54,422 nucleotides of DNA from CAZUGA01 sp964619885 (GTDB lineage: Bacteria > Pseudomonadota > Gammaproteobacteria > Methylococcales > UBA1147): contig CAZUGA010000032.1 in NCBI GenBank assembly GCA_964619885.1, forward strand, positions 1-54,422, written 5' to 3'. Under the pieces are notes generated by a model. The model was not told where the DNA came from, searched no databases, and saw only the letters and a list, made by a program, of their open reading frames with translations. The position numbers were made by a program, and so were the translations under genes. Shown one piece after another: positions 7,887-17,466 of this stretch; positions within the stretch are counted from its first letter, which is position 1, and each line of letters starts with the position of its first letter.

Positions 7887-9632
7887 TCAATTCAGGCTCA
7901 GTTTCTTTTCTGGTGTTTGCAGGGAATTAGCCAGATTAACCAATTTGATGAATTCGCCCCGGTAGCCGAACGAATCCTGTCCACGGGCGCTATTGGCAAG
8001 TTGTGCAATATCCGAATAGCTAAAAGTGCCGGTGTATTCGCCGCCACGCAGTTGTTGGGAGAATGCCGCCACTGCCGCGCTAAAGCGAAATGCATTTGAT
8101 GTTTTCTGGTCATCCGCGATGATCTGATTTTGTTTTATTGGCCATTCCAGCAGCTTACTGACGCTACTTTGCGGTGCTTTATAGCGCAGACGTAGCAGCG
8201 CGATTTCGTCTGATTTGTTGGGCTTTGAGATGCTTTTTTGATAGCGCAACGGGTCTATTTTTTGTCCTTTGCCGCCGACCAATGCAACTTCGTATACCGC
8301 GGTCACGGTATGGCCAGCGCCTATCTCACCAGCGTCGACCTTATCGTTGTTGAAATCTTCGCGCTTGAGCATACGATTCTCGTACCCGACCAGACGGTAT
8401 TCAGCGACGACCGCGGGGTTAAATTCAACTTGAATTTTGACGTCCTTGGCAATCATTAACATGGTCGAGCTAAGTTCATCCACCAAAACCTTTTGTGCTT
8501 CTCCCAATGTATCGATATAGGCGTAATTACCGTTCCCTACATCGGCTAATTGTTCCATCAGCTGATCATTGTAATTGCCGGATCCAAAACCCAAAGTACT
8601 CAATGCGATACCGCTTTTGCGCTTATCTTCGATCAGATTTTTCAATTGTTCTGTATTCACGGTGCCCACATTAAAATCACCGTCGGTGGCCAACAAAACC
8701 CGGTTAATACCATCCTTGATGAAGGCTTGTTCGGCCATAGCGTAGGCTAGGCGGATTCCAGCGGCACCGTTGGTCGAACCACCCGCTTGTAGACGGTCTA
8801 GCGCTGCAATGATTTTTGTTTTTTCATTACCCGGCGTTGGTTCCAGAACAACACCCGATGCGCCGGCATATACCACGATGGAAACCTTATCGTCGGCGTC
8901 AAGTTTTTGGGTTAGAAGCTTCAAAGAGGATTTTAATAGCTCAAGTTTGTTTGGGGACTGCATAGAACCGGAAACATCAATCAGGAAGACCAGATTAGAT
9001 GCCGGTAGCTGCTCGGTGGGAAGATCAAATCCCTTGATGCCAATATGTAATAAATAGGTTTCCGGGTTCCATGGCGTTTGCGCTATTTCCCGGTAAACCT
9101 CGAACGGTACGCTGTGGTCCCGACTCATCGGATAACCATAAGAAAAGTAGTTGATTAACTCTTCCGAACGAACTGAATCTTTGGTTGGCAGACGGCCGGC
9201 GTTGAGCAATCGTCTGACATTGCTGTAAGAACCGGTATCAACATCAATACTGAAAGTCGAGACTGGTGATTCTGTGACGCGCTTGACCGGATTGTCTTCG
9301 TAATGCGCATAATTTTCGCGATCTATCGATTCATAAGGGATGTGGGTGCTATCCTGGCTCGGCGCTGGATTGGGAGCGATTAGTCCGAGGATTCCAGAAT
9401 GTTGCATTTTCGCTTTTGAATCGTGCAATGTTCGTCCATTAAGAGCGGGCTCTGATTGTGGTCTAGATAGTTTTCCAGCAGATTTTTGATTAACAGTGGA
9501 TTCGCTCTCAACAAGCACATCGGCTTCCGTATTGAATTCTCCGTGTTTTTTGGTTTGATTTTCGTATTGAGTGCAACCGGCTATCCCAAGCAATGAGGTT
9601 GCAAAAATTATTGTTAGATATGGAAATCTCAT
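7887..9632 (-). CDS. YfbK-like VWA-domain lipoprotein
   Basis: A 581-residue exported lipoprotein: signal peptide ending in lipobox GIAGC (Cys20), a linker, then the YfbK N-terminal signature (STFSIDVDTGSYSNVRRLL, residues about 126-145). A von Willebrand A domain follows at about 190-370 with an intact MIDAS metal site (DVSGSMQS, and the DGDFNVG strand), and then the YfbK-type C-terminal domain ending GQDSFGYRGEFIKLV. The family is bacterial and its ligand is unknown; the metal site suggests protein-protein binding at the cell envelope. AGGAGA precedes ATG 9632. The gene lies upstream of an ECF sigma/anti-sigma pair, an association seen repeatedly in proteobacteria, which suggests the three act in one envelope-sensing pathway. 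Confidence 0.9.
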   Translation of the reverse strand: MRFPYLTIIFATSLLGIAGCTQYENQTKKHGEFNTEADVLVESESTVNQKSAGKLSRPQSEPALNGRTLHDSKAKMQHSGILGLIAPNPAPSQDSTHIPYESIDRENYAHYEDNPVKRVTESPVSTFSIDVDTGSYSNVRRLLNAGRLPTKDSVRSEELINYFSYGYPMSRDHSVPFEVYREIAQTPWNPETYLLHIGIKGFDLPTEQLPASNLVFLIDVSGSMQSPNKLELLKSSLKLLTQKLDADDKVSIVVYAGASGVVLEPTPGNEKTKIIAALDRLQAGGSTNGAAGIRLAYAMAEQAFIKDGINRVLLATDGDFNVGTVNTEQLKNLIEDKRKSGIALSTLGFGSGNYNDQLMEQLADVGNGNYAYIDTLGEAQKVLVDELSSTMLMIAKDVKIQVEFNPAVVAEYRLVGYENRMLKREDFNNDKVDAGEIGAGHTVTAVYEVALVGGKGQKIDPLRYQKSISKPNKSDEIALLRLRYKAPQSSVSKLLEWPIKQNQIIADDQKTSNAFRFSAAVAAFSQQLRGGEYTGTFSYSDIAQLANSARGQDSFGYRGEFIKLVNLANSLQTPEKKLSLN

Positions 9633-10504
9633 TTGATATTCTCCTGTTTGTTGATGACCGGTGTTGCCAACCGTGCAGCACCGTTATCTGTTTAAACGCG
9701 GAGAAAAAAGAAAAGGGTTAATTTTTTAAAAATTTTTGAGATAAGTTATAAATTTAGAGAATTTATAGGAGTAGTTACTAATTCTGGCTCTGTTCCAAAG
9801 CATCCTCGTTCATTAACTGCACTTTAGATTGGTGTCTATTGTTGATTGGTGTAATCAGCAGTTTCATGATTACCACCAGTTCTATAATTTGGCAGTATTG
9901 TTCCCTATGGTGTTATTTTCCCTCAATGCCTGGGAGGCGAAATGAAAAATGACCTGCTATTTCTGCCAAATTGACAAATAATGTTTGATTAGCTGCTAGA
10001 CCTTAGTTTATCAGTGTCCGCTAAAGCGTGGCGGGATCGATGCCATAAAGATCGGCCATTCCTGACTTTGTATACTTGCCAGTCTCGATCATTTCTCGCG
10101 CATGGGAAATTTGCGCCGCTGTGAGTTTTCGAGGCCGACCAAAATGTTTACCGCGGTTTTGGATTGTGTCTGCTGAATCGATGCAGTAAGCTAAAACAAA
10201 GTAAAGTGTCGGAGATCCTAATTTTTAAATGGACCAGCGCGCCCCAATAATAAATTGTTGGAAAGGTGATTTTTTTGGATTGTTTCCATGGTTTGGGCCG
10301 ACCTGAAAATTGTTTATGGTCATTGCCAGAAAATTATCGCAACGGATCATATTGTGTCTATTTAGAGAGTCTTTGTTCCCTATTTGAAAGTAGCAAATAT
10401 GAAACTGATTGGATTTATAAATTCGCTTGACTTAACGGGCATGGGTAATCCAATTGTATGTATGGTTTCGCGGAATGCGTTTTGCCTGAATTTGTATCAC
10501 CGCT
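9633..10504. other. Long intergenic stretch holding a resolvase remnant
   Basis: Apart from the serine-recombinase fragment at about 10010-10171 (listed separately), I see no gene. An AT-rich run at 9700-9760 probably contains the promoter of the minus-strand VWA gene. The plus-strand frame near 10310-10360 (LPENYRN) faintly recalls an IS5-type transposase, but the match is too short to call. Confidence 0.4.
10010..10171 (-). pseudogene. Serine recombinase (resolvase) C-terminal fragment
   Basis: The minus strand reads RGKHFGRPRKLTAAQIS, HAREMIETGKYTKSGM and ADLYGIDPATL, then a stop codon. This is the C-terminal helix-turn-helix of Tn3-type resolvases and invertases, starting at the usual G-R-P-R/K-L-T hinge. 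The catalytic serine domain is absent and no start codon is present, so it is a relic of a transposon. Confidence 0.7.
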
Positions 10505-11626
10505 ATGAGTGATCGTAAAGTCGTGTTCGCAAAGGTTCCGGCTTCGGCTTTTACACGTGAGGTCAAGGCAGGTGTCGCGGCGTATTTTCGAGAGCACGGT
10601 ATTTCTAAAAAAAACAATACCGAGATGATTCTAAAGACCTTGATTTTGCTCACATTAATCTTTGGCTCCTACGCGTTGATGTTGAGCAATTTATTCAATC
10701 CGGCAAGTATGTTAGTGCTGGTGGTTATCATGGGTATCGGTTTTGCCGCTATGGGTTTTGTCGGGCACGATGCATTGCACGGTGCTTATTCGTCGAATCC
10801 TAGAGTTAACCTGCTGATCGGCATGTCATTTGATATCCTTGGTGCCAACCGCTATCTGTGGAAGATCACGCACAATGGTATCCACCATACCTTCACCAAT
10901 GTTATAGACATGGATGAAGATATTAGTGTGATAGAACCTATGGTTAGGTTGTCGCCTGGGTCGAAGCGGTATTGGCACCACCGGTTTCAGCATATTTACG
11001 CTTGGTTTCTGTACTCGCTGGCGACGATCAATTGGATATTCATCAAGGATTATCGTTATATGTTCGCCTCCCAGCTGGGACCCTATCAACACCCCAGACG
11101 TCCAAAATGGGAAATTGTGCAAATGTTGGGTTTTAAAGCCTTCAATTTGTTGTGGACTCTAGTCATACCGTTAATGGTTATCGATTTGCCGTGGCAATAT
11201 ATTATCTTCGGATATTTCGTGATGAATATGGTCGCGGGGTTTATATTGGGTGTGATTTTTCAAATGGCTCATGTCGTGGATGTGACCGATTTCGTCCAGG
11301 TCGACGGCAATGCCCGGGTTGAAGACGAATGGTTCGTACACCAAATGAAGACTACTGCTAATTTTGCGATCCACAACCGGTTGTTGACTTGGTACGTGAG
11401 TGGATTGAACCATCAGATAGAGCACCACCTTTTTCCGAAGATTTGCAGTGTTCATTATTCGGCGATTCGGGGAATTGTGGAGGACGCTGCTCACCGCCAC
11501 GGCATTCCTTATCACTGTTTCCCCACATTCTTCTCCGCGATAGTTTCGCACATTCGAATATTAAAAATCTTGGGTTCGACGGAGGCTGCGGAGCAAATAA
11601 AACACCGAACGGTAGTGGGTATTTGA
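10505..11626 (+). CDS. Membrane fatty acid desaturase, front-end type
   Basis: A 373-residue di-iron membrane desaturase. The three histidine boxes are visible: GHDALH (His88, His92), HNGIHH (His123, His127, His128) and QIEHH near residue 305. The Gln in place of the first His of box three is typical of front-end delta-5/delta-6 type desaturases and their bacterial relatives. Hydrophobic stretches around residues 42-62, 68-88 and 195-235 are the expected membrane passes. There is no cytochrome b5 domain, so electrons must come from a separate donor. It introduces a double bond into an acyl chain of a lipid, acyl-CoA or acyl carrier. ATG 10505 has no clear ribosome-binding site. It may supply unsaturated acyl chains to the lipid-type operon 7 kb downstream, but that is only proximity. 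Confidence 0.88.
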   Translation: MSDRKVVFAKVPASAFTREVKAGVAAYFREHGISKKNNTEMILKTLILLTLIFGSYALMLSNLFNPASMLVLVVIMGIGFAAMGFVGHDALHGAYSSNPRVNLLIGMSFDILGANRYLWKITHNGIHHTFTNVIDMDEDISVIEPMVRLSPGSKRYWHHRFQHIYAWFLYSLATINWIFIKDYRYMFASQLGPYQHPRRPKWEIVQMLGFKAFNLLWTLVIPLMVIDLPWQYIIFGYFVMNMVAGFILGVIFQMAHVVDVTDFVQVDGNARVEDEWFVHQMKTTANFAIHNRLLTWYVSGLNHQIEHHLFPKICSVHYSAIRGIVEDAAHRHGIPYHCFPTFFSAIVSHIRILKILGSTEAAEQIKHRTVVGI

Positions 11627-11676
11627 ATAATGGTGGCACTAGCTAAAAATAATTTAATAAATTTTGGAGAAGCGAT

Positions 11677-11958
11677 ATGTTTGCGACTATTGCGACAATA
11701 ATTTTGGTTGTTTGGCTGTACCGCTCGACTGCGGGTACTGGGGTTAATCCTTGGCCTGTTATTGGGGTAGGGCTGGTATCGTTTTATGCCGCGTTGCAGC
11801 TATGGAGCGTGACGATTGGCCGGTTAATAATTGGTAAAAACCAAGTGGCTCAACATTCTATGGGAGCAGCGTTGACGGTCGAATTATCGTCTATTGCGGT
11901 CGGTGTAATCGTGGTGGTGTTGATCAAACGATTATTTTTTAAAAAAAAGACGCAATAA
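11677..11958 (+). CDS. Small three-helix membrane protein, function unknown
   Basis: A 93-residue protein with three hydrophobic segments (residues about 3-14, 26-46 and 65-85) and a basic C-terminus (KKKTQ). I do not recognise the family. GGAGAAG upstream of ATG 11677 is a good ribosome-binding site. It lies 50 bp after the desaturase gene on the same strand, so the two are likely co-transcribed, and it could be a membrane partner of the desaturase. Confidence 0.6.
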   Translation: MFATIATIILVVWLYRSTAGTGVNPWPVIGVGLVSFYAALQLWSVTIGRLIIGKNQVAQHSMGAALTVELSSIAVGVIVVVLIKRLFFKKKTQ

Positions 11959-12042
11959 CAAATCCAGCTCAAATTCTAATTGTTGTTTCCGAAGGGTTGA
12001 AGAAAATTTTGCGTGATCCGAATCGGTAGTTTTTTTGGCCGG

Positions 12043-14862
12043 CTAGCTTTTTACATTGAATTTACCAAAGGTCCAGTGCAATACCATACCGGCGGGAATA
12101 CCACTGGGACTGGCTCGTAGCTGGGGCAATACTTCGTAATTCAACAAGAGTTCGATGAGTTGTTCCCGAAGTTGCCGATCTTCAATGATTCCCACATTGT
12201 GCTGATTGGCTGGTAGCAATGCCAGTGCCAATAATTCCTCATTTGTCATGACAGACAATTTGACCCATGTTGCACCGCTGAAACAATCGGAAAGTGCCAT
12301 TTCAATAGTCGAAACTGGTGTGGGCGCGGGAAGAATCTGTTTTCTAGCGCGTAATTCGGCAGCAGAACGTTTGGCCGGGTCAAGCGCTTGCCTGGTCTTT
12401 GCCAGTTGTCCGCGCAGTTTTTCGCAGTTTGGGCGCAGCTCATCGGGAATTTTGCATAACAATGTGTCGAGCTTGTGCTCGTCATCGATCAACGCCGCCA
12501 TAGCCGTACGAAGCGTCCGGTTGGCAGCATGGATAACCTGGGAATGAGGCAGAGTGGGTGCAGTATCGGGGGTATTCCAAAGCAATGTGCCACCCTCTTT
12601 CAACACGGCTGCGAAGCTTTCCATTAAGCCCGGTAGAACCTCCGGTGGTACAAGGTGAAAAACCATGCTCGCGAAAACCATGTCTACCGATGATTTGGCG
12701 ACGATATCGGATAGCATCCGAACCTGGTTGGTTTCGGTGTCTTTTAGCGAATAAAAAGAAACAAAGGGATAGCCCTGCAATAACTCGTAGGCTTTAGCGA
12801 ACCAGCCGGATGGAAAGTCCACGACCAGAAGCTGGAATTCGATACCCGATTGCCGAAATTGATTCAACAAGCCTTTTTCTTGCAACCCTTTGATCAATTC
12901 CAGCGTCGCGAAGCCGGTGCCCACGCCGTAATCAACCAGCTTAATCGAACGAGACGAAGCTTTGTTTTTAAGGATATGGTTCCACTGTTTTTCGATGTTG
13001 TCCAATACTTCTGCCACGAATAGTCCTGTAGCGTAGCAAGACCAGCGTCGGGGCAGAGAAAGATCGCCAGATTGATAGAGCAGATGATGCAGTGCATTGC
13101 CGTCGCTCAAGTCTTCTGATCCAGTGGGGACCCACTCCTTGCTGCCCCGATCGACTTGGGTCACGGTCTTTGGCTGGGGTAGTAAACCATCTGTTTTGAA
13201 GTGATTCAGGCTGATCGCAACAAAAGGTAAGCGGGATGGATACAGCATTTGCTGATAGATCACCGACCGTAAACCGGCCTTCTCCGCTTGCCGAATAAAG
13301 GCTTCAAAATCTACCGGGTATTGATTGGAATAACCGTGGTATGTGTCGAAGGCCGTTGCGTGAGTTTTCCCAATATGCTGGGCCGCGATACTGGGTTCGA
13401 CATTGTGGGCTTCCAAAATAATGAGACCGTGCAATTGAATGTACGGCACCCATTTTTTTAGATGCTCCGAAAGACTTTGTTCCAGTTCATGGTTGGGGAT
13501 CGGATTACCATTTTCATCTGCGTAGGCGCCGGTCGATAGTGCCGATTCGTTGTTGTCATTTATGTCTACCGGTTTTTGATAGGGGCGGTTGTGGTCGATG
13601 AATGCTCTTACGTGTAGGCCGTCACAGATATTAATATCCTTTTCTTTGAGCGCCGCGGCGAATTGCGCTGGGTCCCCGACATCGCCGAATAGGATCAAAT
13701 TGGGTATGCCTGCTTTGTTCAGTGTGTCTCGCACGACGACTTGGGCTTTGACGTTGTAATCTGCACCGATCATGGTCAGAGGGAATTCACCAAGATGTCG
13801 CCCCCGTTCAGTTTTGCTTTGCACAACTTCATAGATTTGTTTCAACCATGCACCGTCACCGCAACCCATATCGGCAACAAATCGAGGTTGTTCTTGCAAA
13901 GGAAGCCGGTTAAAAATATCGATGATAATTTTTTCTGAATCTTCAAAATACCTACGATGCGCGACGCCGCTGGCCAGCACATTGATCACGCGGTCGACAT
14001 GGACTTCTTCCTTTCCAGGTTCCACATGCGTTACGTTCTTGGCAGAATTGAAAATTAGGCGGCTAAGATTGCAAAACATTGGGGCGTAGGACCAGGTGAG
14101 GCCGTAATGCAGAGTGAAATCGCACGCCAATCGGCCGGCATCGTTAAAGCACCATCCGGTTGAAGTCTTATCGATCCAGTGCAAGTGTTGCAATAACCGC
14201 AGGCAGACTTCGACATTCTGCTTGGATCCAAAAAACCGGTTCAGCGGAAATTGATCCCCGTCGAGTAGGCCGTGTGATTTGGCCGCAATCATAAATGGTG
14301 CGACCAGCATCCCGTCCAAATGACGGGAGATGGTCTCAAATATTCTGGTCTCGGATGAAGAATGAGCATTATTATCCAGCGACCAACCGGCAATACTTTT
14401 GTCGACCAAATTACGATACGGCTCAAAATCGTCTAGATTGGGTTGGGGTGCATTGAACAGATAGGAATCCATAGATCTGCCCGAGTAAACAAATGCTGCA
14501 GCTTCGGAATATAAATCAAAGGCGACCGACGCCATTTTGCCTATTGGCGTTATTTCAAATACCATCGCATCGGACGCGGGCGGTCCTTGGCGATTGATCC
14601 AGCCTTGTAAGGCGAGACACCGCAGAGCGACATGCAGGTATCCCGGATTGCACTCTATTCCATCGCGCAATTCGGCCATTGACAGCCTACGTTGTTGAAA
14701 AAGACGTTTAAGTATGCCGCCATTATCGAGTGCGGCTACGGTTGCGCCCACGACGATTCCGTCGTGATGCAGAAACAGGTTGCGAAGAAGTTCTGCCGAT
14801 ACGCCAGCGATACTCACCCGTGCTTCTTGGCCCGCGTTCTTGGGCTGCGAACTGGTATTCAT
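12043..14862 (-). CDS. Large protein with two tandem class I methyltransferase domains
   Basis: A 939-residue protein with no signal peptide. Residues about 25-120 form a winged-helix-like dimerisation region as in O-methyltransferases (NPGYLHVALRCLALQGWI). A first SAM domain has motif I DMGCGDG at 331-337 and continues to about 555. A second has motif I DYGVGTG at 644-650 and a post-motif FASMVFHLVPP. The DGLHVRAFIDHNRPY segment (about 414-428) and the helical insert recall the AprA/SxtA-type methyltransferases of polyketide loading modules; I offer that from memory, with low confidence. The acceptor is unknown. It stands alone on the minus strand, between a desaturase locus and a lipid-type operon. 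A tailoring enzyme for a lipid or polyketide product is plausible but unproven. Confidence 0.75.
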   Translation of the reverse strand: MNTSSQPKNAGQEARVSIAGVSAELLRNLFLHHDGIVVGATVAALDNGGILKRLFQQRRLSMAELRDGIECNPGYLHVALRCLALQGWINRQGPPASDAMVFEITPIGKMASVAFDLYSEAAAFVYSGRSMDSYLFNAPQPNLDDFEPYRNLVDKSIAGWSLDNNAHSSSETRIFETISRHLDGMLVAPFMIAAKSHGLLDGDQFPLNRFFGSKQNVEVCLRLLQHLHWIDKTSTGWCFNDAGRLACDFTLHYGLTWSYAPMFCNLSRLIFNSAKNVTHVEPGKEEVHVDRVINVLASGVAHRRYFEDSEKIIIDIFNRLPLQEQPRFVADMGCGDGAWLKQIYEVVQSKTERGRHLGEFPLTMIGADYNVKAQVVVRDTLNKAGIPNLILFGDVGDPAQFAAALKEKDINICDGLHVRAFIDHNRPYQKPVDINDNNESALSTGAYADENGNPIPNHELEQSLSEHLKKWVPYIQLHGLIILEAHNVEPSIAAQHIGKTHATAFDTYHGYSNQYPVDFEAFIRQAEKAGLRSVIYQQMLYPSRLPFVAISLNHFKTDGLLPQPKTVTQVDRGSKEWVPTGSEDLSDGNALHHLLYQSGDLSLPRRWSCYATGLFVAEVLDNIEKQWNHILKNKASSRSIKLVDYGVGTGFATLELIKGLQEKGLLNQFRQSGIEFQLLVVDFPSGWFAKAYELLQGYPFVSFYSLKDTETNQVRMLSDIVAKSSVDMVFASMVFHLVPPEVLPGLMESFAAVLKEGGTLLWNTPDTAPTLPHSQVIHAANRTLRTAMAALIDDEHKLDTLLCKIPDELRPNCEKLRGQLAKTRQALDPAKRSAAELRARKQILPAPTPVSTIEMALSDCFSGATWVKLSVMTNEELLALALLPANQHNVGIIEDRQLREQLIELLLNYEVLPQLRASPSGIPAGMVLHWTFGKFNVKS

Positions 14863-15416
14863 TAGTATGTTCTAATCAAATATTGACGCTGCAAATGCTG
14901 CTTGCGGTTTCATGTCTTAAGTTTCGAGTCAACAAAATGATCAAAGGGTGACAATACTCTTCATTAATCATGCCGGCAGTTATCGTTTCGGAGTCCTTAA
15001 CTCCACCGACCGTACAAAATGAATCGCAAGCTCGTTGGGTTTGAGGTCACTATATGAAAACCGTTGTCGTATTTTTGGGAGCCGGCTGCGGGACGCCGAT
15101 TCCGCCGAGGTCTTTTTCCCCGAGGTTGGGTTTAAGGCCGGTGGATTGTTGGTCCGAGGCGTGCGAAGCCCCAAAATCCTTATTAGAACACTGGGTTGTA
15201 CTCGATAATTGTGATTGGTACTATAACGGCGCAGTTTATCGGTTGGCAAGCGGTTTGTGGAGAGCAGGACTTTAACATTGCACTAGGTGCCCTTTTTTGT
15301 AATTGGTTAACCTTAGTCCAAACCGCCACATCTTTTACTAAATTTTGATACCGTGGTTTTAGAATCTGGCGGTTTTTGCCGTGTATATTCATTTTTTCTC
15401 CCAGTTTTCATAACTC
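14863..15416. other. Divergent intergenic region
   Basis: It separates the minus-strand methyltransferase gene from the plus-strand redoxin gene and must carry both promoters. Open frames here (for example 15054-15275 plus, 14980-15249 minus) overlap each other, are rich in Pro/Arg/Ser and lack ribosome-binding sites. I see no real gene. Confidence 0.4.
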
Positions 15417-17201
15417 ATGACCTTTCGGTTAAGCTTTTTTCTTTTTAGCGCATTGCTGGGTGCCGTCTTGGCGGTAGGCGCTGTGTTTTATTTGCAAAAT
15501 AACAGTAGTGTCTCCAGCGAGGATGAAACCGTCGCAGATTTTGCATTGATTGATCAGAGCGGGCATTTTCACCAGCTTTACAACTACGCCTATGCTAAGG
15601 CCGTCGTGTTATATGTTCATGCTATCGGTTGCCCGGTCGTCGCCAATGATATCCCTGCATTGAAGCAATTGAAGAACCAATTTGGTGAAAAAAATATCGA
15701 GTTTTTTGCGATCAACGCCAATTTTACGGATGATCGGGCGAGCTTGGCGGCTCTAACGGATAGTCTCGGGTTCGATATTCCAATTCTGATGGACGACAGC
15801 CAACTTGTAATTGAAGAATTAGGCGTCATGAGAGCAGGCGAACTTATTGTGCTTGATCCCAAGACTTGGACGATTCGATATCGTGGGTCTATGGGTGCCG
15901 GGATAGCCACTGTAGACGCTAATAAAAATCTGGGTAACCAATATTTAGCAGACGTGTTGACGGCACTAAGTGAGGATAAGTCGATTGCTTTATCTAACCG
16001 GCCCAGCAAAGGATGCTTGATCGATTTTATCGATGATCCTGCCAGTCATCACAAAATGATTTCCTATGCGCAGGAAGTTGAACCCATATTGCGGAATCGT
16101 TGTGTCGCGTGTCATCGCCAGGGTGGGATTGGACCTTGGGCGATGGATAGCCACGCGACATTGAAAGCTTGGGCGCCTAGAGTCCGGCAAGCCATCATGA
16201 ATAGAAGTATGCCGCCATGGCACGCAGATCCTAAGGTTGGTAAGTTTGCCTTTGATCGGTCCCTAACCGTTGAGCAGCAGCGAACATTGGTTCATTGGAT
16301 TGACCAGGGCGCACCAGCCGGATTGAGCCCGGATCCTCTCGCACAGATACCACCCAAGCCTGTCGAAAATTGGCCCCTCGGGGAGCCCGACCTGGTTGTT
16401 AAACTCCCGACCGTGAATATTCCGGCCGAGGGGATATTTGCCTGGCAGTTCAAAAAGGTGCCGCTACCTATTACGAAAGATAAGTGGGTCCGGGCCGTGC
16501 ACTTAAAGCCCAGTAATAAAGAGGCAACACACCATGTTTTTGCGTTTGTCGAATACCCCAAAGAAGCCAAGGAACACGAGCCGGATTGGGGGCAGGGCGC
16601 TAATAGCTTTTTTGCTGCTTACGTGCCGGGTATGTCTGTTAATCCGTTTCCGCACAACTCCGGACAATTTTTGCCCAAAGGATCCGTCGTAAGTTTTCAA
16701 CGGCACTACATTACCGTCGGCTATCCAACCGAAGACGACCTTGAACTGGCATTGTATTTCCACAAAGAACCGCCCCAAGTTGAGTACAAAATGGTTTCGG
16801 CGATCAACATGGGTATCAACATTCCACCCTATGCTTCCAAGCATAGAGAATTTGCCAACGTCACGCTAAAAGAAGAGGGTGAGCTGCACGCGATATACCC
16901 GCATATGCATTACCGGGGCAAGGCCATGCAATTTGCAGCGCATTACCCAGATGGTACACAAGAGCAATTGCTTTCAGTGCCCAATTATGATTTTAATTGG
17001 CAGACGACTTATCAACTGCAACAGCCCAAGTGGCTGCCAGCGGGCACAAAAGTGAGTGTGGACGCTGAATTTGATAATTCTGTAAATAACCCCGTCAACC
17101 CAAATCCGGCTTCAACAGTAAAATGGGGAATGCTTAGCGATGATGAAATGTTGGTCGGTTACTTGGTATACACGACGCGTTTAAGTCAGGTTCATAAATA
17201 A
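15417..17201 (+). CDS. Redoxin / cytochrome c / copper monooxygenase-like fusion protein
   Basis: A 594-residue exported protein. A membrane anchor or uncleaved signal (residues 6-25) is followed by a thioredoxin-fold redoxin domain (about 38-185) with a single cysteine in AIGCPVV (Cys72). A mono-haem cytochrome c-like segment comes next with CVACH (Cys229, Cys232, His233) followed by GGIGPW. The C-terminal half (about 330-590) has the pattern of the copper type II ascorbate-dependent monooxygenase (PHM) fold, including THHVFAFVEYP and the HMH copper site in YPHMHYRGK. The same three-part architecture exists in other bacteria, but I know of no established reaction. Periplasmic electron transfer to a copper centre is the natural reading. 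The gene is alone between the methyltransferase gene and tRNA-Arg. Confidence 0.8.
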   Translation: MTFRLSFFLFSALLGAVLAVGAVFYLQNNSSVSSEDETVADFALIDQSGHFHQLYNYAYAKAVVLYVHAIGCPVVANDIPALKQLKNQFGEKNIEFFAINANFTDDRASLAALTDSLGFDIPILMDDSQLVIEELGVMRAGELIVLDPKTWTIRYRGSMGAGIATVDANKNLGNQYLADVLTALSEDKSIALSNRPSKGCLIDFIDDPASHHKMISYAQEVEPILRNRCVACHRQGGIGPWAMDSHATLKAWAPRVRQAIMNRSMPPWHADPKVGKFAFDRSLTVEQQRTLVHWIDQGAPAGLSPDPLAQIPPKPVENWPLGEPDLVVKLPTVNIPAEGIFAWQFKKVPLPITKDKWVRAVHLKPSNKEATHHVFAFVEYPKEAKEHEPDWGQGANSFFAAYVPGMSVNPFPHNSGQFLPKGSVVSFQRHYITVGYPTEDDLELALYFHKEPPQVEYKMVSAINMGINIPPYASKHREFANVTLKEEGELHAIYPHMHYRGKAMQFAAHYPDGTQEQLLSVPNYDFNWQTTYQLQQPKWLPAGTKVSVDAEFDNSVNNPVNPNPASTVKWGMLSDDEMLVGYLVYTTRLSQVHK

Positions 17202-17389
17202 GTAGTTGTATGAAGATAAAAATACCAACACGGAACATTGAGAAAAAATTGCTAAGAGCACAGAATTTGAACTCCAGGGTCTTAGCCTCTGCCAATTGGC
17301 AAAATATCGCACAATGCCTGTACGGTATGGTAGAATCCGACCCGTTATAAGGGACACATAACAACGCCAAGTCTCTGATATTTAAGAAT

Positions 17390-17466
17390 GCGCCCGTAGC
17401 TCAGCTGGATAGAGTGTCGGCCTCCGAAGCCGAAGGTCACAGGTTCGACTCCTGTCGGGCGCGCCA
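17390..17466 (+). tRNA. tRNA-Arg (anticodon CCG)
   Basis: A 77-nt cloverleaf with encoded CCA: acceptor GCGCCCG pairs with CGGGCGC, discriminator G, then CCA at 17464-17466. The D-loop contains AGCTGGATAGA. The anticodon stem TCGGC/GCCGA encloses loop CTCCGAA, giving anticodon CCG for codon CGG. The T-arm is ACAGG-TTCGACT-CCTGT. No integrase or duplicated tRNA end was seen beside it. Confidence 0.97.

Noticed and set aside
10300..10440. Possible IS5-type transposase remnant (LPENYRN)
   Set aside because: Only a handful of residues fit and the flanks do not continue the match.
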